Part shown: piece by piece, positions 12,501-22,250 of the stretch
How positions within the stretch are numbered: position 1 is the stretch's first letter
How the letters are laid out: every line of letters begins with the position of its first letter
Position numbers and translations under genes: made by a program
The notes under the pieces: generated by a model
The model's database searches: none
What the model was told of the DNA's origin: nothing
Seen by the model: the letters and a program-made list of their open reading frames with translations, nothing else
NCBI GenBank assembly: GCA_016648135.1
Contig: JADDOH010005163.1
Location: forward strand, 81,217 to 145,216
Direction: 5' to 3'
DNA: 64,000 bases
DNA from: Agrypnia vestita
Lineage: Eukaryota; Arthropoda; Insecta; Trichoptera; Phryganeidae

Positions 12501-15500
12501 AATGGATTGATTGCAAAAATAAATTGAGAGAAACTCCGCTATTTTTAGCTATCATAAATGGTCATGATAATTGTGTGAGGTGCTTGATATTTGAAGGTGC
12601 TTCAAACTTTACAGATGAAAAAGGTTATACAATTTTTCATAAAGCAATAGAAACCGAAAACTGTGAAGTTCTCAAGACTCTGTTACGAGAAGACAGCATT
12701 CGAAGTACGAATATTTTAACCAATCCAGAAACAAAAGAGGGAATGACACCATTGCATCTGGCTGCTCTGAAAGGCAAAGTTAGTCATTTTAATATTCTTA
12801 TCAATCTAGAACCTCGTAGATATGATATAAAATCGCAAAACTTCTGTGGCCAAACTGCACTTCACATTGCAGCAAAAGAAGGACATTCGAAAGTGATCGA
12901 TATTATTTTAAATACAGATGAAGGTAAATCGTTGGTCAAGTCAAAAGACAAAGAAGGCTGGCTTCCTTTTCACAGAGCAGTAGAAAATTGCAAAAGAGAG
13001 AGCATAGAATCTTTCTTACGAAACGGATCAAATTTGTCTGAAACTCTTCCTCGTGGAAAAGATCTAATTATAGAAATTATTAAAAGTAAAATGCCAGAAC
13101 CAGCAGAATTTCTTAACAAAGTTTTCGATAACTGTATAAAGTATAGTCCGAATGATTTACATCCTCTTGAGAGTGAGATTGTATTGGACTATTCAATCAT
13201 AATTCCTAAGGGCAAGACTCAGATGGATACAATCGCCGCATTGTTTTCTCGTGGAAGTAATTCTAAAATAAAAAAAGTAATTCTGCACCCTTTTATTGAA
13301 AGTTTTATTTTCCTGAAATGGGAAAATTTAAAACATTTATTCTACTACATTCTGGGGATGTACATCATTTTTATGTTGTTACTTACATTAATAACGATTT
13401 CTACGTTTGCATACTCAAATAAAAATGCAGTATTTCTAGTAGTTCTAGATGTTTTGCAAATTATTTTGATGATTCTGGTATCTGCAATTATATCTGTGGT
13501 AAGTATTTATTGTAATATGTTTTTTTTTAAATTTAAGATATAAAAAAATTAGCAATATCCCCTGACTCTAAGCTTCACATGGACTATGTGCCTTTAAGAT
13601 AGCATAACAAAAAAAATTTCAAAAATTATTTTATATCTAAGAATATTGTGACACAAGTGTGAAATGAAATCTATTTTTTAATAATTTATTTTTAATTTAT
13701 TTTGTGAATGTATTGTTTATCAAAGGTAAGTTTATAGAACTACATAATCACACATATGGAAATAAAAACAATTATTTTTAGTTCTACCTTTTTAATTTTC
13801 AGAGACGCGTTTCGCCTTATCAGAGCATTATCAATCTAAATACTTTACTTTCAATAACTTGTATTTGTATTAAAAGTATTAGAAAGAGATGCTTTATAAT
13901 TTTAAGAATTATTTAAGGTTTTTGGATTTTCTGTATGATTTTAAGAAACAATTCTGTTCAAACACTAATGACATGTAATATTTACGTAAGAATGAGGATA
14001 GATTTACAACTGGATATAAATGTGATATTTTTGGTAACAAATTATGTTTGTGCACTAATGATAATTTTCAAACGCGGGGATTTCAGACAGCATTATTCTT
14101 AATAGCACATATATTTGAGGGCTAATGATAATTTTACAAATGCAGGGATTCCAAATTGGTGTCTCAGCTGCTTTTTTGTGTTGGTGATTTGATCTAAATC
14201 TCTGGTATGTCTATAACAAAAAGAAAAATTTACGTCAAAATCAAATCTAAAAAATATTTTTTAGTTACAGGTTATTTGAAAATGTCAAGTAGAGGGGATC
14301 TACATATATATTTACTTGTTCGTTTATGATTTTCTTATCTACTTCATATTTAGTGATTTCTAGCTGTTCAAGCAAATTTAATCTAAAGCCTTTAGTCTCA
14401 AAGTGCAATGGAATTGGCGCCAATTGGTCATTTATTTTACGGTTGTTATCTATCAAATGTTTCGCAAATCTACTTTACCTTTTTGCCACCATTTTTTATG
14501 TTCCGAGAAGCTTTGTTCAAAAATTCTACCTGTTTGTTCTATGTATACTGATTGACAGTCATCACACTCTAGTTTATGTACCTAATGTGTGTAATTAGGA
14601 TTAACGCGTTAGTAAATCTAATATTTTTGCAGGACAATATAAAATCACAGTTGTTTGCGACAGATTACTTTCCAATCGATCACTTTTTTCATAATAATTA
14701 AGCAAAAAATACTAGCGCAAGCTGTGGAAAATGACAGGTGAAGGAGTAAAACGTAGCTGAGTTTTGTTTACAGTACTCCAAAATCCTATAAATTCAGTGT
14801 GATGTTTTCTTATATTTTGGAGACCTGTGTAATGAAATATCATATTAATTCTATAGCTTAAGCCTGTATTTTTATTGAACAATGATCACCATAAATAAAT
14901 TAAACTTCTTTAACAAAAATCGTAGTCAAAATCAAAACTCATACCCAAAACCAAAAAAGTCAAACATAAGTAAAAAACAAAAATTAAAATGTTTTTCATG
15001 AAATACTTTATAATTAACTTTGGTCACTCTTGATATATCAAATCTTTTTGTCATGGGTGCAAGTACTCTTATGTTACAACGTTGCAGGAAATCTGCTTCA
15101 TTCATCTTACTGGACTCGAGAAAAACTTCCGGATGTGGGAAAACTGGTTAAAGCTATGTTCCTTGATATTGGCCTTCACGATATCATTCAGCCGATATGA
15201 TCAAATCCCAGTAATGGTTTCTATTACACATTTATTATGTTGGTTGGAGCTAACCGTGATGCTTTCTCAAGTACAAGAAGCAGGAAACTTCAATCAGATG
15301 TATTTTACGGTGACACAACGGGTAATCAAAGTAAGAATTTTTGTTTTACTAGCATGGGAATCAGGTAAACATTCCATTTAAGGCTGGACATTCATTTTGC
15401 GAGTTTGAAACTCGAGGTATCCTGTATTTAGATCATGCTCTTTCAAGACGAGCCTGACACATCAACTCTTTCCAATGTCGTATAAACATCTTAGTGCGTT

Positions 15501-18037
15501 TAATTTGACGTATTTGTTGCTAGAGTGAAACATTACGATTGAATGAGACGACGACGAATATTTTCTGTCGATGCGCCAACAATTGACATATATAGAAACA
15601 CCTAATGATAGCCCATCAATTCATTGATATATGTTAAAATGCTTTTGGGAGGGTCGAATTTTTATTATTTTCTATCTAAAATTTAAAAGGCATCAATATA
15701 TCTGCAATTCTTTTTAAATCGTTTCATCAATTATGATTATCAAGAAATGACATGTCATACGCGACTGGGAAGCATTTTAAGAGTCCGCGTTTTCCATTTT
15801 TTCATATTTGTGGAATATTTTATATCTAAAACACATGACAAACTAAAAATTTAACATTTGGGCTAGCACCACACGACTTCGATCTTCCGCGATTTAAATT
15901 AAAATAGTTACTAAATTTTATCGCAGGTATTCAGGTATTGTAATAGACATTGGAGTTTGCATTGTGAAAATTGTCTGTTGTGTATTCACGTGTACCAATA
16001 AATTATGAACGAATGAGCAGAGCGTTGCTATGACTATAATACATGCGCGACTCTCGCATGTGTTGTCATTTTTTTTACGAGAGAAAAAATGTACGTAGGT
16101 ATCACGTTGGAAAAAAAAGCATAACTGAAAAATAAACGCACCCAAAAATCTAATTATCGGTGAAAAAATCGAATGTATTGTTTAAAATCATCTCTTTATA
16201 TGAATAGAAAGTTTTTAAAATCATGAAAAAACTAATCCATGAAAACCAAGTTTTTACAGTACTCCCTTTCTCATTTCCGGGTTTCGTGTCTACCAGATGC
16301 GTCGGAGTATTTTCACACAACTTACTGAGTTGTATGAAAAAACCATTAAAAATTTGAAAAATCCAAAATTATACTATAATTATTAATTTTTTTTAACGAA
16401 AATTTGATAGATCTTCTTCGCAAGCAGATCGTCACCACGAGTCTGCTTGCGAAGTTTCAGCTCGATTGGATCACGGGAAAAGGGTTAAAAATCGATCCAA
16501 AGTTTTTTGTCAGACAAGCAAGCAATCAGACGCCACGAGTTAAAAGAAAGGGAGTAAAAACGTAAAAATTTCTTGAAAATTTAAAAATTGATATAACTTT
16601 ATTCATATTGAACATTTCTTAATTATTCTAGTACAAATTTATCATCATAATATTAGATTTTTATCCAATAAAAACTTATTCTGCGCAATTTTTTGGCCAC
16701 AGCCTGTAGATTAATGCTTATATATTATTAATTATTGTAAATAATGAGTTTTTTCTTTTATATAAGAACAAAGGTTTTATCTACGTTATTGTCCTAAAAA
16801 ATTTTAGTCTAGCATTTAAATTTTGATATATATGGATAATAAATACCCACATTTTCAAAATCGCCCAAATATGCATTTGCAGTGAATGTCCGGCCTTAAT
16901 GTAAACGAGAACTGCTGAAATCAGAAATTAATCATATTTTCCATAGGCACCAATATTTGGTACTATATTCAGACTTATAGGTAGCATTTTAACCACTCTA
17001 TTTATAACAATTTTCTCGTGTATATTGTAGGAGTATATGAAAAACAAACAAAACTACTTATTGAGGCCACCGAAAATAATGCAAAATGGATGTAGTTTTA
17101 TAATTTTTTTTCCACGTGAAGCGGTATTTTGAGAAGTAAAGATAAAGTTTAAAATATTTTAACTAACTACCTACTAGTTAACTAGTTTCGATTTTAGTGA
17201 ACTAACATCTATTCAAAATTTAATAAATCATAATATGCTCAGTAGTATTATAACTATCATTTATATATTGTTTCTCTTGATATTTTTGTGTAGCTTATTT
17301 TATTTTGTATGCATTAACTATTTTCTTTTTTTATTTGTATTTATGAATTTTGTAAACATATTTGTGATTTGCATTTTACATTTCAGGTTTTTTTTTTATT
17401 CGGAGGTCCCATAAATTTCGGATTTTCATTGATTTTCTGGATACTTAAGGTGGAAGGATGTACCTCAGTTTGGGAATCGATCGTCAAAACGACGGTCATG
17501 ATGACATCCGAGTTTGACTACAGCGACATGGTGGATGATCAAAATATTTTTGTGGACAAGGTGGCCCTTCAAATATTATTTCTCGCATACATCGTATTTG
17601 TTCCAATCGTCTTGTTGAATCTAATATTAGCTCTCGCTGTAACGGAAGTAGAAGATTTAAAAAATTATGGCAAGACTAAAAAATTGATAGAGAAAGTGGA
17701 ATTTTTAAGAAATTTAGAAAATTTCTCAAATATGGTCGAAACCACGAATTCGAAGTTCCCTTCGAAGGTGCAGAATATTTTTAAAGTGCACCCGACTGAA
17801 ATTCTCCCAAAGCACATACTCGAAAACCTTCTGGAAAACTTGAACAAGAGAAAAACAGTATCTGAAAATAACGAGAGACTGTCGGAAAAGTTAACGTTTG
17901 TGCATGAAGTGAAAAACAATTTTAAGGAAATCATGAACCGTTTGTTAACAGATCAAAACAAAGCGAATTCAAAACAAAATGCAAAAAGTGCCTGGGCCAG
18001 AGCACTTTTTGCAATTCAATCAAAAAAGCGCGGTTAG
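176..18037 (+). CDS. TRPA-subfamily ankyrin-repeat cation channel, copy 1 (exons 2-6; exon 1 outside window)
   Basis: Coding segments join as 176-566, 2168-2358, 12022-13498, 15088-15330 and 17387-18037, all in compatible phase with no stop until TAG at 18035-18037. The product has about a dozen ankyrin repeats, a TRPA-type pre-S1 motif (LHPFIESF, from 13283), six predicted membrane segments and a pore with MMTSEFDY (17498-17521), followed by a lysine-rich, probably coiled cytosolic tail. Known members of this family are non-selective cation channels of sensory neurons responding to heat, chemicals or touch; the stimulus here cannot be told from sequence. Painless, pyrexia and TRPA5 are the closest classes I can suggest and I cannot separate them. 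The spliced part in the window is 2953 nt; copy 2 predicts a further exon 1 of roughly 380 nt to the left. Odd points are a weak exon 3 donor (GTAAAA) and a 9.7 kb third intron full of repeats. This is the only copy with no visible lesion. Confidence 0.85.
907..1423 (+). mobile_element. Non-autonomous Helitron with internal minisatellite
   Basis: The left end begins TCTATACCTATAAAACTC after an A, followed by TGTC repeats. The right end has a hairpin (CCCG at 1395-1398 pairing with CGGG at 1407-1410), then a short spacer and TTAG before T, a one-base decay of the Helitron CTRR-T terminus. There are no target duplications, as expected for Helitrons. The body holds about three imperfect units of roughly 120 bp (about 1000-1370) containing GGGTAACATAGGCAACATTT. 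Related ends lie at 25675-26061 and 44998. It sits in intron 2 of TRPA copy 1. Confidence 0.75.
1480..1735. repeat. Head-to-head tRNA-related SINE foldback
   Basis: Two arms are inverted copies of one sequence. Each contains GCTGCTACCGGGATTCG or its complement (TTCGAATCCCGG, a B-box-like match) and GGATAACGCGCCATTCC, meeting at a short centre around 1612-1625. Outer parts also pair (TAATAAATTTGTTT near 1720 with its complement near 1490). A single arm recurs at about 37265-37390. The B-box-like core suggests a tRNA-derived SINE that inserted next to itself in inverted orientation. Confidence 0.55.
2168..2358 (+). CDS. TRPA copy 1, exon 3 (ankyrin)
   Basis: The acceptor is ATTTCAG before 2168. 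The donor is CAAGA|GTAAAA after 2358, which is weaker than the GTAAGC of copy 2. The 191 nt length equals exon 3 of copy 2 and leaves phase 2. It encodes an ankyrin repeat with TPLHEACARVQPDCVLALL. The exon is strikingly GC- and CpG-rich (GCGCGCGTGC) inside AT-rich introns. Without splicing the frame would stop three bases into the intron. Confidence 0.8.
2664..3365 (-). mobile_element. LINE (RTE-like) 3' fragment, decayed
   Basis: Read on the minus strand, 3365-3260 encodes YGSEAWSWQKRNKSRLNA followed by VEMRSLRRMC, and 3017-2820 encodes LRWFGYVERMNDERMVRKIY. These are the C-terminal blocks of insect RTE-type endonuclease/reverse transcriptase polyproteins. About 160 bp of unrelated sequence separates the blocks. 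The 3' end has the GGAAACGGCGT..TAAGTAAG tail shared with the fragments at 19474-19716 and 22393-22680. A small duplication (ACATACAACTCTGG near 2721 and 2794) interrupts the tail. Confidence 0.7.
3416..3792. repeat. CTCCCTTTCT-family MITE, copy A
   Basis: The interval runs from CTCCCTTTCTCATT to TATAAAGGGAG and is bounded by TA on both sides, as in Tc1/mariner-like MITEs. It contains the family core AACTTTGGATCGATTTT (in complement) and ACGCCACGAGTTAA near the right end. A second AAAGGGAGTAATAA lies inside, near 3493. Copies also occur at 16262, 26633, 51089 and 52447. All carry a nearby AAAACCAAGTTTTTA motif, so the true boundary may be slightly larger. It is non-coding. Confidence 0.6.
3930..9660. 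other. Unassigned region with internal repeats, no recognisable gene
   Basis: This part of intron 3 of TRPA copy 1 has more balanced composition than the surrounding introns and holds no open frame above about 90 codons that I recognise. It contains an exact-length direct repeat (6861-6933 and 7154-7226, two mismatches in 73 bp) and degenerate units starting GGTCCAATTC near 4481, 4801 and 6585. It also has a poly-G tract at about 8751-8765. The open frame at 8806-9072 (minus, with CSTCSQYIV) has no family I can name. A decayed large mobile element or viral insertion is possible but unproven. Confidence 0.4.
9981..10236. repeat. MITE with GACGGTCCCTAC terminal inverted repeats
   Basis: The left end reads GACGGTCCCTACTTGTACTG and the right end is its near-complement (CAGTATACGTAGGGACCGTC), giving inverted ends of about 35 bp. 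AATAT occurs on both sides, though one extra C separates it from the left end. The interior is AT-rich and non-coding. Confidence 0.65.
10237..12021. other. AT-rich intron 3 remainder with two weak SINE-like B boxes
   Basis: There is no supported gene. A TTTA microsatellite lies near 10540-10590. B-box-like stretches occur near 11432 (GGTTTCGAGTCTCGACC) and 11717 (GGTTCCGAGTTCGAATCC), each followed by AT-rich sequence, suggesting old tRNA-derived SINEs. The apparent 107-codon frame at 11706-12029 runs through this intron and across the exon 4 acceptor and is not a gene. Confidence 0.35.
12022..13498 (+). CDS. TRPA copy 1, exon 4 (ankyrin repeats, S1, S2)
   Basis: The acceptor is TTAATTACAG before 12022 and the donor is TCTGTG|GTAAGT after 13498. 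The first base completes the exon 3 codon, giving the start RFIRIIETFIQYG. Ankyrin repeats follow one another (SPLHVAV, TALHLAI, TPLQLAV, IALHFAA, TPLFLAI, TPLHLAA, TALHIAA, LPFHRAV). Next comes the TRPA pre-S1 block with LHPFIESFIFLKWENL, S1 around 13340-13410 and S2 around 13420-13498. All 1477 nt are open; the reading frame at the 3' side of the donor runs on only 15 codons. Confidence 0.88.
13499..15087. other. Intron 4 of TRPA copy 1
   Basis: AT-rich, no gene seen. On the minus strand 13823-13804 carries a small hammerhead-like core (CTGATAA, GAAAC, then GTC) with almost no stem II. Two short imperfect direct repeats around ACTAATGATAATTTT occur near 14057 and 14123. Confidence 0.4.
15088..15330 (+). 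CDS. TRPA copy 1, exon 5 (S3-S4)
   Basis: The acceptor is CGTTGCAG and the donor is ATCAAA|GTAAGA. It is 243 nt, or 81 codons, the same length as exon 5 of copy 2. It encodes the helices WENWLKLCSLILAF (S3) and ITHLLCWLELTVMLSQ (S4), then GNFNQMYFTV leading into S5. Splicing to 17387 joins VIK to VFFLFGG without loss. Confidence 0.85.
16262..16554. repeat. CTCCCTTTCT-family MITE, copy B
   Basis: The ends are CTCCCTTTCTCATT and AAAAGAAAGGGAG, flanked by TA on both sides. This 293 bp copy in intron 5 of copy 1 shares the AAATCGATCCAAAGTTTTTT and GACGCCACGAGTTAA blocks with copy A. It is non-coding. Confidence 0.65.
17387..18037 (+). CDS. TRPA copy 1, exon 6 (S5, pore, S6, C-terminus)
   Basis: The acceptor is ACATTTCAG before 17387 and the stop TAG ends at 18037. 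S5 is within FGFSLIFWIL, the pore helix and filter region contain SIVKTTVMMTSEFDYSDM, and S6 is LFLAYIVFVPIVLLNLILAL. The acidic residue in the filter is kept. A charged tail of about 125 residues follows (KTKKLIEKVEFLRNLENF and similar), likely a coiled coil. A possible polyadenylation signal, AATAAA, lies at 18448-18453. Confidence 0.85.
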   Translation, partial: VFFLFGGPINFGFSLIFWILKVEGCTSVWESIVKTTVMMTSEFDYSDMVDDQNIFVDKVALQILFLAYIVFVPIVLLNLILALAVTEVEDLKNYGKTKKLIEKVEFLRNLENFSNMVETTNSKFPSKVQNIFKVHPTEILPKHILENLLENLNKRKTVSENNERLSEKLTFVHEVKNNFKEIMNRLLTDQNKANSKQNAKSAWARALFAIQSKKRG

Positions 18038-18640
18038 CAATATTCAGACATTTAACCCGGCGTGAGTGAGGTCAGGTATGTCATACCCGAGAAGTTTTTG
18101 ATAGCAGATTTTTTATTGTTATTGTTCCCATGCAAATTCCGTCATCACAGTAGCTGGAAGCAAGAAGGTGGTGGGGTGGGGGGGGGGGCGATATGCAGTG
18201 TTGAGTTTAATGTCACGCCGGCGCCGGCGTCAGCGGGAGATACACATGCCCAAATTTGGCTCGGGTACGTCACACCCGACCTCGTTGTAGGTTTTACATT
18301 TTTGAGTTGACAGTAAGTTTATGAGTTAAAGTTATATATATTTTTTTTTAACTTTCATAATAAGAAGATTTTTTTTGTACCTTGTACAAAACTTATAGAA
18401 ATATGGAAACTTTGCTATTTCAAAAATATAAAACTTTTTCAACCTTGAATAAAGTATTTTATTTACTCATCTTGTTGAATATATACTATTATTAGTAATC
18501 CAAGTAAAAAATACTTGATACACAATTATAGTACCTATCACAAATTCGGCAGTAAAGCTTTGGCTATCTCATTCCCACCTCACAGATGGTGTAACAATTT
18601 CTCACCTCATTCACGTTGGGTTAAGATAAGAAGAGTATTT
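18038..18640. other. 3' flank of copy 1 with a small GC-rich repeat
   Basis: At 18055-18310, GTCAGGTATGTCATACCCGA and its approximate complement TCGGGTACGTCACACCCGAC face each other across about 200 bp, suggesting a small inverted-repeat element. A G-run lies near 18170-18190. No gene is seen. Confidence 0.35.
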
Positions 18641-18850
18641 GTATTATTACGAACATCTTTCATTCTTCTACTGCTACTTCTGCTGGATATAGGCCACTTC
18701 CGTACCCTTCCTTCTCTGTTGTTTTCTGCTTGTAGCTTTTCTTCCTCCCCACAGCGACTATATCGTCAGCCCGTTTTAAGGTCTTCCGACGCCTCTTTTA
18801 TTCTCCCAAGATCTCCACTACAGAACTCTAGGAGTATATCTTGTAGCATC
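18640..18850 (-). mobile_element. LINE C-terminal remnant
   Basis: In one minus-strand frame the sequence encodes RRRKTLKRADDIVAVGRKK and neighbouring residues. This resembles the RGRP..RWADDI.VAGK block near the C-terminus of insect LINE polyproteins. It is short, frameshifted and without neighbouring domains. Confidence 0.45.
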
Positions 18851-19473
18851 CTGCCTTGCAACATGCCCTGTACATTAACATTTAACTTCGCTTCATGATC
18901 CATGATATCCACTACATTGATATATGACCGTTTCCACGGTATGAGACACACAATAGTTGAGATCAACCATATCAAAGTTTAGCTGTACACTGCTAACATT
19001 TTGATCGGGAGATAAATTCAAGGGAAGAGACAAACTGCGTATACAACGTTTGATTTGACGGATAAAATTTATTCTGAAATGTTGGACAAAGAGAAAGAAT
19101 TGAATAACTTGAATAATCAATGGAGTGACACTTGAACAAAAAGCGTGGAGTGAGATGCTGTAAAACAAATCTCTAAAACTTCATTTTTTTTGGCTCTGCT
19201 TTTAACAGATATATCTCGGAGTAGTACAAAAGCCCAGAGTTGACCTTATAGATTCTGCTGTAAGCAAGATCCGAATACTAGATTTTCTCGTGTCAAAAAT
19301 CTGCATTGGCACGGGCCATTAGATAATGTACCTTCAAATACTATTTTTCGATTATTATTATAAATTAATTATTTCGATCCATCGCCAATGCCCATAAAAC
19401 ACATATTTTTAGTAACAAAGTTAAATCCAGTTAGAAGAAGCATTTGATTCCATTACCTCCATTACCTTCCATT

Positions 19474-19716
19474 ACCTCAAAAGTGAAGGCAACAGGAATA
19501 GAGGGCGTCCGCGAAAGACCTGGCACGATCAGGTACTACAAGTATTTGAGGATGGCCCTGTTAAAAGCCGCAACAATCGTAGAACGTGTATGAGAAGATG
19601 TATGAATGTGGCCGAAGCAAAAGTGGTGTGCCAGGATAGAAGAGTGTGGCGTTCAATCCTCTCTGCCTACCCCTGCAGGGAAACGGCGTGATGGTTAGTT
19701 AGTTAGTTAGTTACCT
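19474..19716 (+). mobile_element. RTE-like LINE 3' tail
   Basis: It encodes GRPRKTWHDQVLQVFEDG and MNVAEAKVVCQDRRVWRSI, ending at CAGGGAAACGGCGTGATGG followed by a TTAG microsatellite. The same tail appears at 22393-22680 and, inverted, at 2664-3017. It is 5'-truncated, as is typical for target-primed insertions. Confidence 0.7.
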
Positions 19717-20256
19717 CAAAAGTTTTATATTCTTTTAATTTGTATTCGTTGTACATTTTTGTGTATTCATTCCCTTTACAGTGCAGTATAAATCTTTATA
19801 ACCGAAATAAATTATACTATTACAAACTTCATAAATAAAAATTAAAAATTAAAAATTAAAAAAATTCATTAACAATTTATAGTATGTAAAATTCATTTAT
19901 TTTTTTAATATTAAATATTTTATTCATGAGATTTCTTCAATTATATACACGATGATATTATTATGGAAGGTATCGTAATGAAATTGTTTTTTATTATTTC
20001 TTATACTACAATTTTGCTTAATTGCTAAATCACTACGCACCTGTCTTAACAAACTGCTCAATCTTTTTCTAATAAATATTTGTATTCGAGTCTGTGACTA
20101 CCTGTTTGGTGGGATTCGTTAACTAAAATGTATGTATGTTGAAATGATTTTGAAATGTTGAAATATATTGAAATGGATTTCAATATGGTCGATTACATCA
20201 ATATATACCTCAGACCTACAATAAACTTGAGCCCTTGATCCATGTATGTAGGTATA

Positions 20257-20918
20257 TGCAGGGTGTCTCGTAATTCAGCTCTTAGAATAAATTTTAAGGG
20301 AGTCTTCCTTATTCAATTTTCAATAGAAAATATTCTTTACACTTCGGATAAAATGTCAACAGTGAAGGAGATACGCGACATCGAAGTTGACTTTTTTTCT
20401 GACAAATCTTTTTTGAAACGTTACTATCATTAAATTAATTTATATCGAATATTAAAAATTCATTCGCTGTGATACTAGTCAAATAAAATTATTAAAACCC
20501 TTCAAAAAATCTAACTCAACTTTCTGTACGATTTTAACCATTTTATTCGATTTGTATCAAAGAAAATGAATATTTAATATTCCATATAAGTTAATTTTAT
20601 GATTTATTTATTTATAGTTTTTGTGTTTAATTTGTAGAACTCCATATTTATTTTTAGCGAAATTTAAAATAAATAGAATTTAATAATAATGTTTATAAAA
20701 TTTAATTTATTTTAAATTTCGCTAAAAATACTTTTATGATACTTCAATGCTTACAGAAGCTACATAAGTCAGGACATTAAAAAAAAAATGCAAAATTTGA
20801 CGTCGCTTATCTCTTTAACCGCGGAGTTTTCACCAAAAGTGTAAAGAAAATTTTATTTTCATGAATGACCAAGGTTCATCCGAAAAATTTGCCATTGTCT
20901 AGGAGACATCCTATATAA
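20257..20918. repeat. Inverted-repeat element with CAGGGTGTCTC ends
   Basis: The left end is near GCAGGGTGTCTCGTAATTC and the right end near GTCTAGGAGACATCCTATA, imperfect inverted ends. The centre holds a strong hairpin: GCGAAATTTAAAATAAAT at about 20658 pairs with ATTTATTTTAAATTTCGC at about 20706. Interior blocks are related to the elements at 23590-23860, 30393-30907 and 63740-64000. It is non-coding. Confidence 0.5.
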
Positions 20919-21373
20919 TTATCATATTCGTGTTATTTCACTTTATTACTCTTGAACCTAATTTATTTTTATTTCCAAAATTTTTATAATTTCAAATAAA
21001 TATAGCATTTATTATTAATATATTTTTTAATAATAGGTGTTCTTTTCCTGCGTGTTATTTGATTTAAGAATAAATTAAATTAATCAAATAGAAAAACATT
21101 TGCTATGTCAACCATTTAACATTATGAAAAATTTGAAATGTTAGTACATGTCAATAGTATTTTATAAACGACACATCATTAATTCAATTTTCTACAATAA
21201 AAATTTTACAACAAAATATGTTTTTCGTTACAAAATATTTGTAAGTTTCTTCGTAATACTTTATTCATAACAATGAAAGATTTTCAACAGTAACCTTTCT
21301 TGCAAGTTAGAGCGGGCTAACAATATGACATATTCTTTAATAAAACCTATCCCAATTAAACTATTTTAACATA

Positions 21374-21556
21374 GGTAGCTTGTTGGTCCTGTGGTTAAGA
21401 CTCTCGCCTCGTGATCCAAAGGTCGGGGGTCGAACCTCACTCCAGACCAGCAAGTTAGTCCTATTTTCATAGCACACGCGTTTAACTTAGTTTGAAAATA
21501 GTAAGAATATTGATTTGACACGTATTCCGTGTTGGCATCTCTATTAAAAAAAACTA
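21374..21556 (+). mobile_element. tRNA-derived SINE, copy 1
   Basis: The head reads GTAGCTTGTTGGTCCTGTGG and contains an A-box-like TGTGGTTAAGACT and a B-box-like GGTCGGGGGTCGAACCTC. An unrelated body and A-rich tail follow. An inverted copy lies at 34268-34458 with the same head and body. It is upstream of TRPA copy 2. Confidence 0.75.
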
Positions 21557-21854
21557 ATTCTGTCGTGAAGCACACTTAAACATTTAAAATAATCAAGAAT
21601 AACTTGAATTACAATATTCATTCAACAAGTATGGGGCAATCAATGTAATCTTAAAGACCAGTCGCTTCCTATCAGTATTCTCCTGATTATGGCTGATATA
21701 TTCTATCACCGATCAAATAAAATTTAGTCGACCTTAATAACTCGTAGTTTTCTGTTACCTTTCACTTTCTTTAATCTATATGTAATAAAATAATATTTGA
21801 AAATAAAAATATACATTAATATTTTAAAACAAAATACAACAAACGTGAGATCTG

Positions 21855-21860
21855 TTCAGT
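21855..21860 (+). promoter_or_regulatory. Possible initiator (TTCAGT) of TRPA copy 2
   Basis: TTCAGT matches the arthropod initiator TCAGT and lies 14 bases upstream of the first ATG. No clear TATA box sits 30 bases further upstream. This would make a very short leader, so the call is tentative. Confidence 0.25.
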
Positions 21861-21873
21861 TCTATATTCGGAG

Positions 21874-22250
21874 ATGTCTGATGACTCGCTGTCAGGCGCT
21901 GAAGTTGAGGAGCCTCTCATTAAGAAAAAAAATTATGAAGGGCCGTTACAAATGAAACTATTAACGGATAAACATAAAAATGTAACAGATGTTGAAAACA
22001 GGGACGGCAAAGAAAAACAAAACTCGGAGTTGCAGCCGTGCGTAGAAAATGTAAATGAAAATATTGCCGATATAAATGGTCAAAAATCGTGTAAAAATGT
22101 CACTGAAATAGATGAGAAGTTAAATGAGTTGGTTGATTTGGAATCCGAAGTTATTACCAATGCTGTTTCTCTGAACAAAAGGACGCCAGGACGAAAAAAC
22201 ACTGATATTTTGGACAGTGCTGAGGCCAAAGACCTGGCATGGACGCAAAG
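21874..22250 (+). CDS. TRPA copy 2, exon 1 (N-terminus)
   Basis: ATG at 21874 starts MSDDSLSGAEVEEPLIKKKN. The exon ends CAAAG|GTAATT in phase 2, which fits the single leading base of exon 2. It encodes about 125 acidic, asparagine- and lysine-rich residues ending NTDILDSAEAKDLAWTQ. The same ending occurs in the exon at 61272-61513 and in the relic near 60200, which supports the exon and its donor. Confidence 0.8.

Noticed and set aside
21374..21450. tRNA gene
   Set aside because: A- and B-box-like sequences are present but the cloverleaf cannot be closed, and an inverted dispersed copy exists at 34268. It is a SINE.
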